Position numbers and translations under genes: made by a program. A model generated the notes under the pieces. That model had not been told where the DNA came from and made no database searches. It saw only the letters and a list, made by a program, of their open reading frames with translations. This document shows positions 9,398 through 17,772 of a stretch of DNA of 64,000 nucleotides, piece by piece. The stretch is from Paenibacillus sp. FSL W8-0426. Its GTDB lineage: Bacteria; Bacillota; Bacilli; Paenibacillales; Paenibacillaceae. Position 1 is the stretch's first letter. Each line of letters begins with the position of its first letter. The DNA lies in assembly GCF_037969725.1 (NCBI RefSeq), contig NZ_CP150203.1, forward strand, positions 3,612,001 to 3,676,000, read 5' to 3'.

Positions 9398-10261
9398 TTA
9401 GCCCTTTTCCGAACCGAGCATCACACCTTTAGCGAAATACTTCTGGGCAAACGGATAGATCAGCAGAACGGGGATCATGGAAAGCACGATGGTTGCATTT
9501 TTGATCGACTGAGGGGCAAGAGCCGAACGATCCACAAGTCCTGCGTCGTTTTCCGCGCTGTAGATTAGCATATCCCGCAGCACGACCTGCAAAGGATATT
9601 TATCCGGATCGTTCAAGTAAATCAGCGGCAGGAAAAAGCTGTTCCAATGACCCATGAAATAAAAAAGACCGATGGAAGCAAGCGCAGGCTTGGATAATGG
9701 AATGACAATGTTGAACAGAATCCGGTATTCGGAAGCTCCGTCGATCAGGGCCGCTTCGCGGATCTGGGAAGACATGTTTTCGTAAAAGCTTTTTAAAATA
9801 ATCAGTTCCATGGTCCAGATGGCATTGGGAAGTACGAGTGCCCAAACCGAATCCGTTAACCCCAGCTGCTGCACGACCACATAAGTGGGAATAATGCCGG
9901 GATTCAGGAACATGGTTAGAACGATGGCCATCATAAAAAACCTGCGTCCGAAAAATCCTTTTTGGGACAAGGGATACGCGGCAACCGCCGTAAAAAGTAA
10001 ATTCACAAACGTGCCGAATGCCGTATAAAAGATAGAATTCAGATAGGCTCTGGGAATCGTATCATTTTTAAGCACCTCGACATAAGCCTCAAGGTTCAGA
10101 CCTTTCGGGAAAAGAAACACCTTGCCTTGAACGACTGCTGCTGTATCACTTAAAGAAACGGCTGTAATGTACACGAGGGGATAGAGTGTCGCTACAGCAA
10201 CAAGACAGAGTATCAGCGTGTTTATGACACCAAAAACAGAAATTTTGCGCTCTCCTACCAT
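9398..10261 (-). CDS. Carbohydrate ABC transporter permease, YtcP/LplC type
   Basis: 287 residues with six predicted membrane helices, the EAA loop (REAALIDGASEYRILFNIVIPLSKP) in the second half, and the C-terminal ending FAKGVMLGSEKG that marks this permease branch. It forms the second transmembrane subunit with the LplB-like protein encoded just upstream, whose stop overlaps this ATG (TTATGGTAG). GGGAGG is upstream. No ATPase gene is in the operon, which is usual for these importers: they share a general ATPase such as MsmX encoded elsewhere. The substrate is probably an oligosaccharide or modified sugar handled by the other enzymes of the operon. Confidence 0.92.
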   Translation of the reverse strand: MVGERKISVFGVINTLILCLVAVATLYPLVYITAVSLSDTAAVVQGKVFLFPKGLNLEAYVEVLKNDTIPRAYLNSIFYTAFGTFVNLLFTAVAAYPLSQKGFFGRRFFMMAIVLTMFLNPGIIPTYVVVQQLGLTDSVWALVLPNAIWTMELIILKSFYENMSSQIREAALIDGASEYRILFNIVIPLSKPALASIGLFYFMGHWNSFFLPLIYLNDPDKYPLQVVLRDMLIYSAENDAGLVDRSALAPQSIKNATIVLSMIPVLLIYPFAQKYFAKGVMLGSEKG

Positions 10262-11232
10262 AAGCCGTTTCCTCCCAGCCTTTTGCTGATCGCATTGGCG
10301 GACAGCAGCATCACCATGGCCACAAGCGCTTCGAATAGCCCAACTGCCGCTGCATAACTGTAATTCGATTCAAGCAGTCCTTTACGGTATACATACGTTG
10401 AAAAAACGTCGGCAACGTCATAGGTCATCGGATTGTAGAGCAGCAGTACTTTTTCATAACCGACGCGGATCATGGACCCGGTTTTCAATATAAACATGAT
10501 GAGCATCGTGGGAAATAATCCGGGAAGCGTAACATGGCGGATCATATGGAAACGACTGGCACCGTCCACTTTAGCCGCTTCATAGAGCGTAGGACTGATT
10601 CCCGCGATCGCCGCCAGATAAATGATCGATTCGTATCCTGCGTTCGCCCATATTTCCGAAATGACATAGATCGGACGGAACCAACCCGGGTCAACGAGAA
10701 AATATTTTTTCTCGAAACCGAATGCAGCCAGCATTTGATTCAAAATACCATGGTTCGGAGAGAGGAAATCGATAATCATGCTGCTGATAATGACCACGGA
10801 CAAAAATGCCGGCAAATAACTGAAGGTTTGAACGGATTTTTTAAACCATTTGGTTCTGACTTCGTTCAGCAAAAGGGCCAGCATGATCGGAAAAGGAAAG
10901 CCAAAAATGAGTGTATACAATCCAAGGAGGAGTGTGTTCCGGAACAGCAGCCAGAAGTCTTGGTTCGTAAAAAACGTGATGAAATGCTCGAATCCTACCC
11001 ATTCGCTGCCAAGCACTCCTGTAAATACGCTGTAGTCTTTGAAGGCAATAATCAGTCCATATAGCGGCCCGTAACGAAAAATGACGTAGAATAGGATGCA
11101 AGGAAGAAACAGCAGAAGCAGCTGCCTGTCGCGCTTGATATGATTCCACGTTTTTCCAAGTCGGCTTCTGAAGCTCTTCTTTGGCACTCCTTTATGGTAA
11201 ACTGCCGAATGTTCCGTGCCCATGTCTGCCAT
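10255..11232 (-). CDS. Carbohydrate ABC transporter permease, LplB type
   Basis: 325 residues, taken from the ATG at 11232 because GGAGG lies ten bases upstream; the frame is open to 11262. A basic cytoplasmic N terminus is followed by FLPCILFYVIFRYGPLYGLIIAFKDY, typical of LplB/YteP first helices. The EAA loop (LYEAAKVDGASRFHMIRHVTLPG) is intact and the protein ends in the usual ANAISKRLGGNGLW form. It pairs with the downstream YtcP-like permease and with the binding protein encoded upstream, an importer module of complex-carbohydrate uptake in Paenibacillus and Bacillus. Confidence 0.92.
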   Translation of the reverse strand: MADMGTEHSAVYHKGVPKKSFRSRLGKTWNHIKRDRQLLLLFLPCILFYVIFRYGPLYGLIIAFKDYSVFTGVLGSEWVGFEHFITFFTNQDFWLLFRNTLLLGLYTLIFGFPFPIMLALLLNEVRTKWFKKSVQTFSYLPAFLSVVIISSMIIDFLSPNHGILNQMLAAFGFEKKYFLVDPGWFRPIYVISEIWANAGYESIIYLAAIAGISPTLYEAAKVDGASRFHMIRHVTLPGLFPTMLIMFILKTGSMIRVGYEKVLLLYNPMTYDVADVFSTYVYRKGLLESNYSYAAAVGLFEALVAMVMLLSANAISKRLGGNGLW

Positions 11233-11303
11233 AAGATTTTCGCCTCCAATCCTTTTTCCCACAAGGAGGGAAACATTCCATCGATCGTCCCTCCAGTGGA
11301 ATC

Positions 11304-11319
11304 ACGGCCTTAAGGCCGT
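11304..11319. other. 16-bp perfect palindrome directly after the binding-protein stop codon
   Basis: ACGGCCTTAAGGCCGT abuts the TAA stop of the binding-protein gene (TTA at 11320-11322 on the plus strand). There is no T-run, so it is not a full terminator. In RNA it would form a stem capable of partial attenuation or 3'-end protection between the binding-protein cistron and the permease cistrons, a known way of making more binding protein than permease. Confidence 0.6.
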
Positions 11320-12909
11320 TTATTTGGACTCATCGTATCTTTTTTGAGCTTCATTATAGATCGTCATCAGTTCCTCCACGCCGCCTTTGCTGATTTGGCC
11401 TTTGAAATTCTCCCACTCGGCATCTCCGTAGCTGGCGTCAAGGATATATTTCGCATTAAATTCTTCAGCCGATTTTTGCAGCGATGTCTGCAGCTCGGCG
11501 ATCTTGGAGGTTTCTTCGTCCGTAAAATTAAGAATCGGATCAAGTGGTTCGAAACGATCCTCATTCACGATTTTATCCTGCGCCTCCTGCTCTTTCTCCG
11601 AGAAACGATAGTAGATGCTACGATGGTCCGGTCTTAGGTAAGCTCCTTCCAGCCACATGGCATAACGATCCTCCAGCACGGTGATATCGACAAGTGGAAG
11701 CTCCTTCAGTTCCGGGTATACCGGATATCCGTCCTCGCCCCATTCGAAGTTAACCCCTTCCACTCCGATGGTCATCAGTTCACTTCCGGATGGGCTGGTC
11801 AGATAGTCGAGCAGCTTGAGCGAGGTTTCTGTATTTTTGTTCTTGGCTACGGCAACGCTGAAATCCGAAACTTCGGGCAGGGTTCTGACATTGCCGGTCG
11901 GTCCCACGGGATTGGCATACCTGAGGTCATAGTCCGGATTTTGCCCTTTGATCTGGTTGTAAAAGAGATCAAGGCGTCCAATCCAGTCAAACGTAACAAA
12001 CGATTTGTCTGTCGTCATCTTGGTCGTCCAGGAATCCTGCGTGTCCGTCAAAAATTCCGGATCAAGCAGCTTTTCGTTGTACAGCTTCTTCATGAAATCG
12101 AGCATGTCCCTATGCTCTTGCTGGATTGCGGCGTACTTCCAGGTGCCATCTTTCTCATCGTAATAGGCGGGGTACTGATCCGTATTGCCTAGCCCCCAGC
12201 CGAAGGCCCAATCTCTGAAGATATTGGCCAAGCTTTTCGATGCATATGGGTAAGAATCAGGATAAGCTTCTTTTACTTTTTTCAAAGCCTCGTAAAACTC
12301 GTTCGTGTTCGTCCATTCCTTAATGCCAAGCTCATCAAAGATATCTTTCCTGTACATGAATCCGTGATTTACTTTGCGATTGAGGTTATAAATAGGCCAG
12401 GTATATACATTGCCGGCTTCATCGCCGAAGGATTTGATGACCCAGTCGTTTTCTTCCATATATAGCTTTTTGAAATTAGGGAGCTGATCGGCGTATTCAT
12501 TGATGGCAGCTACACCGTTTTGTTTGCCGATTTTTTTGAGTTCGGCCGGTTTTAGCCCTGTAAAGATGTCCGGCAGCTTTCCGGATGCCACAATGACTTT
12601 TAATTTATCCTGGTAGGTTTGTGGGGAATAGGTTTGGAAGTTCACTTTAATACCGGTCCGTTTTTCAAGCTCCTGGACAACCAGTTTGCTCGGACCGAGA
12701 TCTTTCGCGTTGCTTGGCAGCATGTACGTGATGGTGGTCGGTTCATCTACAAGAGGCAAAGTGAGGCCGCCTGTATCACCGTACTGTCCGGGCTCCTGGG
12801 GCGGCAAAGCAGCAGAACCGCCTTTGTCCGTACCGCTGCTGCAGGCGGCGAGGATTGAGGTGAACAGAGTCATCGCAAGTAACATGGAAATCCTCTTTTT
12901 CAGCTTCAT
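11320..12909 (-). CDS. Extracellular solute-binding lipoprotein, LplA-like family 1
   Basis: 529 residues from the ATG at 12909, eight bases after AAGGAGG. The signal peptide ends in the lipobox LAAC. Features of the large LplA-type branch follow: an early TTITYMLPS strand, a KLPDIFTGLKPAELKKIG segment, and a C-terminal YNEAQKRYDE helix. It binds the substrate outside the membrane for the LplB/YtcP permease pair encoded immediately downstream. The Gfo/Idh gene lies 69 nt upstream, so it is the fourth cistron of the operon rather than the first, an unusual place for a binding protein. Confidence 0.9.
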   Translation of the reverse strand: MKLKKRISMLLAMTLFTSILAACSSGTDKGGSAALPPQEPGQYGDTGGLTLPLVDEPTTITYMLPSNAKDLGPSKLVVQELEKRTGIKVNFQTYSPQTYQDKLKVIVASGKLPDIFTGLKPAELKKIGKQNGVAAINEYADQLPNFKKLYMEENDWVIKSFGDEAGNVYTWPIYNLNRKVNHGFMYRKDIFDELGIKEWTNTNEFYEALKKVKEAYPDSYPYASKSLANIFRDWAFGWGLGNTDQYPAYYDEKDGTWKYAAIQQEHRDMLDFMKKLYNEKLLDPEFLTDTQDSWTTKMTTDKSFVTFDWIGRLDLFYNQIKGQNPDYDLRYANPVGPTGNVRTLPEVSDFSVAVAKNKNTETSLKLLDYLTSPSGSELMTIGVEGVNFEWGEDGYPVYPELKELPLVDITVLEDRYAMWLEGAYLRPDHRSIYYRFSEKEQEAQDKIVNEDRFEPLDPILNFTDEETSKIAELQTSLQKSAEEFNAKYILDASYGDAEWENFKGQISKGGVEELMTIYNEAQKRYDESK

Positions 12910-12978
12910 CAAACATTCCTCCTTCAGATAGGTGGATCTGATTCACTAGAGCGAGGGGGCATTCCGTATAAGGCTTGA

Positions 12979-13851
12979 TCACATTTCCATGAGGACGGTG
13001 CGTTTTTGTAGACGGCTTTGCTCTGCGCACTCCAAAAATCGGATGACTTCCAGCGTTTCAGAGGGATGCACCGTGCACACGCCGTTTTTGAACCAATTCA
13101 TGACAGACTTTAAAAGCTCTTTGTAGCTCGTTTCAATCGGGACATGCCGGGTAGCGTTTCTGGTGTGCAGGCTTATTCCAAAAGTCTCTGGGCCACTTCG
13201 GATTCCGCGGATCGTTCCCATTCTCCCCTCTTTCCAGGTTCCAGTAATGAGATCGCCGTGATCTGTGGAAAAGGCGGTCACCTCCCTGCACCCTTGGCCC
13301 ATGATTCGAAACAACAGTTCTGCCGTATGGATGCCGTACCAAAAATAATGCCCCTGCGTCGATTCGATGTGCATCGGGCCATACACGTCCGCACCCAAGA
13401 TGTCTTCTCTTGTACATTCAGGCAGGGCTTCGGCATAACGTAAGCTTGAAGCACTCATTAAAGGGATTTGAAACTCTTCTGCGAGTCTGATGATTTCACT
13501 AGCGTCTGCTGTAGACAAAGCAAAAGGCTTATCGATAAATACGGGCTTCCGGTAAGGGCAGATCACCTTGAACTGATTCAGATGTATCCTTCCGTCGGCA
13601 CTCAAGATAAGGATGGCATCGGTGCTTTCTGCAACCTGCTGCATCGTGGGCATCAACCTCACCCCGTATTCTTTCGTCATCCGGCCGGCAAACGTGTGTA
13701 CACGGCTCACGCTGAGCGGAAAATCCGGAGATCCGCCCGCATATGCGGCAGTCACGGTCACATCTGAAAAAAGAGTCTCCCGGCTTTCGTGAAGAATACG
13801 GGTGAATGCCAGGGCATGCGAGCTGTCAAGCCCGATGATTCCAATATTCAT
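12979..13851 (-). CDS. Gfo/Idh/MocA family NAD(P)-dependent oxidoreductase
   Basis: 290 residues. The N-terminal Rossmann fold opens MNIGIIGLDSSHALAFTRIL, a variant of GxGxxG with Leu-Asp-Ser-Ser-His. The family Lys motif is present as FIDKPFA (EKP in most members), and the second domain carries GHYFWYGIHTAELLF, which supplies the usual active-site His. At 290 residues it is shorter than the normal 330-390, with the loss near the C terminus. The ATG overlaps the stop of the upstream DapA-family gene (ATGA), showing translational coupling. Such enzymes oxidise or epimerise sugars, inositols or amino-sugar derivatives; the substrate is unknown. Confidence 0.85.
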   Translation of the reverse strand: MNIGIIGLDSSHALAFTRILHESRETLFSDVTVTAAYAGGSPDFPLSVSRVHTFAGRMTKEYGVRLMPTMQQVAESTDAILILSADGRIHLNQFKVICPYRKPVFIDKPFALSTADASEIIRLAEEFQIPLMSASSLRYAEALPECTREDILGADVYGPMHIESTQGHYFWYGIHTAELLFRIMGQGCREVTAFSTDHGDLITGTWKEGRMGTIRGIRSGPETFGISLHTRNATRHVPIETSYKELLKSVMNWFKNGVCTVHPSETLEVIRFLECAEQSRLQKRTVLMEM

Positions 13852-14945
13852 GACTGGGAAAGAGAAGCAAGCCTAAGCCACTCATTCAGATGCTGCTTCA
13901 CAAAATCGTCATCATGGAGGTGAGGATACTGGCGGTATACACGATCGATTTCCTCTTTTTGCCCTTCGGATAAGGTCTCCTGCGGATTCAAGCACCAAAT
14001 CCCTTTCATGAGACCCTGCCTTCGAAGAACCTCGTGTATCCCCGGTATGCAGCCGGCAAACTGATGGGCGGGATCAAAAAAAGCGGCGTTGGCATCTGTA
14101 ATCTCCACGCTGCGCGTGAGCCAATCCGGTGACAATGGCGATCCCTCTTGCTTGCGGAGACGTTTCACTTCTTCCAGCAGCTGGACCGCTTTATGTGTCC
14201 AGACAGCAAAGTGGCCCAGCAGCCCGCCAACGATTTTTTTCTCCATGGTGCCTTCTTCCGTTTCGAACCGGAAGGTTGTGAGCAGATCGATCAGGATGTT
14301 GTCATCATTCCCTGTGTATAGTGCAATGTCATCCCGGCGGCTGGAGCAGCAAACCGCTCGCACGACATCAATGGTTTGATACCGGTTAAAAGGAGCAATT
14401 TTGATGGCGATAACCTGATCGATTTCGGCAAAAGCCTGCCAAAAACCGAAGCTCAACATACGACCTCCGACGGAAGGTTGAAGATAAAATCCGATGACCG
14501 GCATGATTTCGGCTATCTTTTCCGTATGCCGAAGCAGGTCTTTCTCGCTCCAACCGTCAAGTCCACCCATACTCAGCAGCACCGCATCATATCCGAGCGC
14601 TTTACTAATCCGGGCTTCTTCCGTCGCCTGTTCAGTATCCCCGCAAACGCCCGCCACTTTGATGAAAGGCCGCCGCAGGCTGGCTTGCTCCGTTTCCTCT
14701 GCGGCCAAGCGGAGCACCCGTTCATAGAGGTTAACCTTGGGATCCCGAATCTCGAACTGGGTGGAATGCACGCCAACCGCAATTCCGCCCGCTCCTGAAG
14801 CGATGTAGTATTTGGTCAGCACCCTCTGATAGACTTCATCCAGCTCTCTGCGTTCATTCAAGGCAAGCGGATGAGCAGGGATGACCAGGCCTTCATGGAA
14901 TGCGGCTGCCTGCTCCGGCGTAAGTGATGCTTGTTTTTGGTGCAT
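13848..14945 (-). CDS. Dihydrodipicolinate synthase (DapA/NanA) family aldolase-like protein
   Basis: 365 residues starting at the ATG at 14945, which shares a base with the upstream stop (TGATG); GGGGAGG precedes it. A TIM-barrel pattern is visible: LVIPAHPLALNERRELD at the start, GAGGIAVGVHSTQFE after the second strand, VIGFYLQPSVGG near the position of the catalytic Tyr, and AIKIAPFNRYQT near the expected Schiff-base Lys. It is longer than typical DapA (about 290) and begins without the usual GVxxAxxTPF motif, so it belongs to a divergent subgroup. An aldolase or dehydratase acting on a keto-sugar acid is the natural guess within this catabolic operon. Confidence 0.78.
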   Translation of the reverse strand: MHQKQASLTPEQAAAFHEGLVIPAHPLALNERRELDEVYQRVLTKYYIASGAGGIAVGVHSTQFEIRDPKVNLYERVLRLAAEETEQASLRRPFIKVAGVCGDTEQATEEARISKALGYDAVLLSMGGLDGWSEKDLLRHTEKIAEIMPVIGFYLQPSVGGRMLSFGFWQAFAEIDQVIAIKIAPFNRYQTIDVVRAVCCSSRRDDIALYTGNDDNILIDLLTTFRFETEEGTMEKKIVGGLLGHFAVWTHKAVQLLEEVKRLRKQEGSPLSPDWLTRSVEITDANAAFFDPAHQFAGCIPGIHEVLRRQGLMKGIWCLNPQETLSEGQKEEIDRVYRQYPHLHDDDFVKQHLNEWLRLASLSQS

Positions 14946-15961
14946 CAGAACCTCCCCTTCCTTTCCGAAAAATGGGTTGGTTTGTTCCACGTATGTCCGC
15001 CGGATGCAACCCACTCTGCAATGAGATCAATCATTTCCAGCAAGCCTACTCTCGGATAACCGAATTCGCGAAACGCCTTAGCTGCATTGCTGAGCAGAGC
15101 CGTTTCGGATTCGCTTCCCTCAAACGATGCAGCAAGACCGAACCTTTCGGCAAACTGCTGCGCTGCCCAGCGAACTGACATGGTTTCAGGTCCGGTCACA
15201 TTCAAAATTTCGGGAGGGCTTTGACACTTGAGCAAGCTCCTTAAGGCAATCTCATTGGCATCTCCCTGCCAGATCACGTTGGCATGCCCCATCGCAAGCG
15301 GCACCGATTTGCCTTCGTGGACTTTTTTGGCAATTTCAAGCAGCACCCCATAGCGCAAATCAATGGCATAGTTCAAGCGGTACAGCAGCATCGGCGTGCC
15401 ATACTTGTGAGAGAAGTATTCGAATATCCGCTCTCTGCCCAGTGTGGATTGTGCATATTCACCGAGAGGCTCAGGGGTTACCGATTCATTGACTCCTCCG
15501 AGACCCACCGGGGAAAAGGGATACACGTTACCAGAAGAAAAAACGACGATACGCGAATCTTTATACTTTGTTGCCACTCTTCCGGGCAAGTAAGCATTCA
15601 TTGCCCATGTATAATGCTCCCTGCCCGTTGTGCCAAACTTGTTGCCTGCCATGTATATGACGTTATCCGCTGAAGGCAGCTGCATGAGCTCTTGATCGTC
15701 TAAAAGATCGCAGGAAATCGTCTTTACTCCAGCGCTTTCAAGATCGTTCTTCACCTCCTGATCCTGAAATCGGGATACAGCAGTCACCTTCTTGTTCATT
15801 CCTCCCGCCTTGATGGCTTGAGCGGCTAATTTCGCAAGACTTGGACCCATCTTCCCGCCTGCGCCTAATATCAGAAGATCCCCGTCCACTTTATGTAAGT
15901 CGCTGATTAGCCGGTCTGATGCCTCCGAAAGCTTTGCTTCCAATTCAGCCACGGTCTTCAT
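14945..15961 (-). CDS. NAD-dependent epimerase/dehydratase-like extended SDR
   Basis: 338 residues. The dinucleotide site is LILGAGGKMGPSLAKLAA, a GxGGxxG variant placed unusually far in (about residue 30), behind a helical N-terminal extension. A FSSGNVYPF strand and the YRLNYAIDLRYGVL stretch match the SDR a-family; the usual Tyr-x-x-x-Lys is replaced by a YAQSTLGRE-type sequence, so the catalytic Lys may be absent. It is the first gene of the operon. A TTGACA-17-TAATTT promoter lies about 65-100 nt upstream, with AAGGAGAGGGG closer in. Confidence 0.78.
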   Translation of the reverse strand: MKTVAELEAKLSEASDRLISDLHKVDGDLLILGAGGKMGPSLAKLAAQAIKAGGMNKKVTAVSRFQDQEVKNDLESAGVKTISCDLLDDQELMQLPSADNVIYMAGNKFGTTGREHYTWAMNAYLPGRVATKYKDSRIVVFSSGNVYPFSPVGLGGVNESVTPEPLGEYAQSTLGRERIFEYFSHKYGTPMLLYRLNYAIDLRYGVLLEIAKKVHEGKSVPLAMGHANVIWQGDANEIALRSLLKCQSPPEILNVTGPETMSVRWAAQQFAERFGLAASFEGSESETALLSNAAKAFREFGYPRVGLLEMIDLIAEWVASGGHTWNKPTHFSERKGRF

Positions 15962-16030
15962 CCGAATAAGGTCCCCTCTCCTTGTTAAGCCCTTGTAATT
16001 GGATCATATGTGGTACTTATTTTCAATAAG

Positions 16031-16081
16031 AAATTAGCATATGCCATGTTGTCTGTCAACTGGTTCTTTTGTAGTTCATAT
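16031..16081 (-). promoter_or_regulatory. Sigma-A promoter of the eight-gene operon with putative operator
   Basis: On the minus strand the -35 box TTGACA occupies 16059-16054 and the -10 box TAATTT 16036-16031, spaced exactly 17 bases. The -35 box overlaps GAACCAGTTG (plus-strand CAACTGGTTC, 16057-16066), and GTTCATAT follows at 16074-16081. The same GAACCAGTTG next to ATATG is found upstream of the GntR-fusion gene (17816-17829), so this is a candidate binding site of that regulator. Confidence 0.65.
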
Positions 16082-16087
16082 AAAATC

Positions 16088-16119
16088 AAAAAAGCACTTG
16101 CTCATGGCAGTGCTTTTTT
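16088..16119 (-). terminator. Terminator of the GntR-fusion gene
   Basis: Perfect 11-bp arms AAAAAAGCACT (16088-16098) and AGTGCTTTTTT (16109-16119) around a ten-base loop, 18 nt after the regulator stop. It can act in both directions and separates the regulator from the downstream operon, which has its own promoter. Confidence 0.88.
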
Positions 16120-16136
16120 AGGCTTCTTTTCGTTTT

Positions 16137-17510
16137 TTAAAGATTGAGACTTTTTGACGGAAGCAGCACTTCAGCGAGTCCCTCTTCATCGATTAAATAA
16201 GACATGTACTGCTTCAGGCTTTCTCCGAAACGAATCTGGGTTTGCATGGAAATCGACAGATCGCGATACGTCATGTATTTCGAACTATAGTCTCGATGAA
16301 GCTCCAACCTGGACGGTTTGTTTTGAAGCTCTACTGAAACCGATTCTGTAATATATCTGCTTGCAGGTAAACTGTATGTGTACTGCCTGATATAGGTCTG
16401 TGCCTCATCTGAAGTGAGATAATTCACAAAGCAGGCTGCCGTGTCCTTTCGGCTCGATTCTGCACTGAGAGCAATGGCTGTAGAGAGAAGGAGTGTCCGA
16501 TCATTCTTAAAATGTGGTAGCGGAGCGATATCAAAGGAAAAATCCGCATTCTTCAGCTCATTCAGCATGTAATAAGTGGTTAGCATGACGGAGATCTTCT
16601 GCTCCTTAAACAATTTCTCGGCTTCGAATTCACCCTGCGCCAAGGCAAGCGGAAATATGCCTTCCTCTGTCACAAGCTCCCTGAGCCATCGTAATCCTTC
16701 TGTAGGCAAGCCAGTTCCATTCTGAGTTGGGCTGGAATCGATCGAAGATGGATCGTCCTCATTTTGCATCCAGAAAATGGGCCACCGATTCATGGAAAAT
16801 AACTGAAAAGCGATGCTGTAACGATGAGGCGCTTTGAGCTCCCTGAGCAGTGCTGCCAGTTCATCCCAGCTCCAGCTGCTGTTTGGTTCACCCAACCTTT
16901 TCTCCCTCAGATGCTCCTTGTTGTAACACAAAATAACAGGTGAGTATACGAAAGGCTGTGCTGCCAGAACACCTGATTCCTTCTCAAAATAGGGTGTAAG
17001 AAAAGGATATATCGTATCGTCTCGATCCTGGTCGACAAACAAATCAAGATAATTTTTCTCTTGGAATTGGTACATATCCTGCAAGTTGATGGTTAACGCA
17101 TCGATAATCCCTAGCTTGATCAGATTGGCGATATTGTCTGAATTCATATAAGGAAGCTCAATCGTTTCCACATGAATATGCGGATGTTTCTCGTGGAATC
17201 GCTTAATCAGTTCCTCCATCCCCGCTTCTTTATACAATGAGGGATAGACGCCAAAACGAATGGTTTCCTTGGAAGCAGGCTTTGTCACCTGCGTGCCCAC
17301 CCTGGGAATTTTAATGATCAATCCCTCTTGTACAAGCTCATCCAGAACGTATCTCACCGAGTTTTTGCTTAGTTTGTACTGTTCTGTCAGCGCCAACTCG
17401 GAAGGCAGAAATTCTCCCGGACTGTATGCTCCGGAGTTAATTTTTTGCTTCAGATCGGCAGACATATGTCTGGTTCTGGTCTGAAAAGTATGACGATCTA
17501 TTTTCGCCAT
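16137..17510 (-). CDS. GntR-family regulator fused to a solute-binding-protein-like sensor domain
   Basis: 457 residues from the ATG at 17510 (AGGTGG eight bases upstream). Residues about 5-75 form a GntR winged helix: LPSELALTEQYKLSKNSVRYVLDELVQEGLI-type helix-turn-helix and a wing IPRVGTQV. From about residue 85 to the end the protein is a complete family-1 extracellular solute-binding fold (IRFGVYPSLYKEAGMEELI, YMNSDNIANLI, WSWDELAALL, MLTTYYMLNELK, ALSAESSRKDTAACFVNYL). There is no signal peptide or lipobox, so the binding domain must act in the cytoplasm, replacing the usual UTRA/FCD/LacI-type effector domain. Its neighbour is a sugar-importer operon with a separate promoter, so it most likely senses the imported substrate. 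Confidence 0.88.
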   Translation of the reverse strand: MAKIDRHTFQTRTRHMSADLKQKINSGAYSPGEFLPSELALTEQYKLSKNSVRYVLDELVQEGLIIKIPRVGTQVTKPASKETIRFGVYPSLYKEAGMEELIKRFHEKHPHIHVETIELPYMNSDNIANLIKLGIIDALTINLQDMYQFQEKNYLDLFVDQDRDDTIYPFLTPYFEKESGVLAAQPFVYSPVILCYNKEHLREKRLGEPNSSWSWDELAALLRELKAPHRYSIAFQLFSMNRWPIFWMQNEDDPSSIDSSPTQNGTGLPTEGLRWLRELVTEEGIFPLALAQGEFEAEKLFKEQKISVMLTTYYMLNELKNADFSFDIAPLPHFKNDRTLLLSTAIALSAESSRKDTAACFVNYLTSDEAQTYIRQYTYSLPASRYITESVSVELQNKPSRLELHRDYSSKYMTYRDLSISMQTQIRFGESLKQYMSYLIDEEGLAEVLLPSKSLNL

Positions 17511-17547
17511 TGGCCGTTCCACCTATCCTCTTCATCTTTTTATGTTC

Positions 17548-17772
17548 TATATAAACCGCACTAAACAATCACACAAGGCACTGCGAGTGCAGTACCATCT
17601 TCCGATCGCTGTTATCCCCAGATTTTTTCAAATCCCTTTTTCAAAGGGAAAATCCGGTGATAAGCCTATGCTTCCGACGCAGCTTTCTTTCAGAAAGCTT
17701 TAAGACCGCTTCGCTTCTCCAGATTGGTTCTGCCTCTCCGTTAACGTGTGCATCTTTTTTGCGGTTTATATA
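17548..17772. repeat. 225-bp MITE-like element with 13-bp terminal inverted repeats and internal hairpins
   Basis: The ends are perfect inverted repeats: TATATAAACCGCA at 17548-17560 and its complement at 17760-17772. Inside are three stems: ACTGC-GAGT-GCAGT (17580-17593); a nested hairpin with outer arms 17612-17626 and 17649-17663 (13 of 15 pairs) enclosing CCCTTT-TTC-AAAGGG (17634-17648); and AGCTTTCT-TTC-AGAAAGCT (17681-17699). No open frame is seen. The segment ACCGCACT...GTGCAGTAC (17555-17595) recurs in diverged form at 43977-44019. It is best read as a non-autonomous mobile element, and it would lie in the long leader of the GntR-fusion mRNA. Confidence 0.7.
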
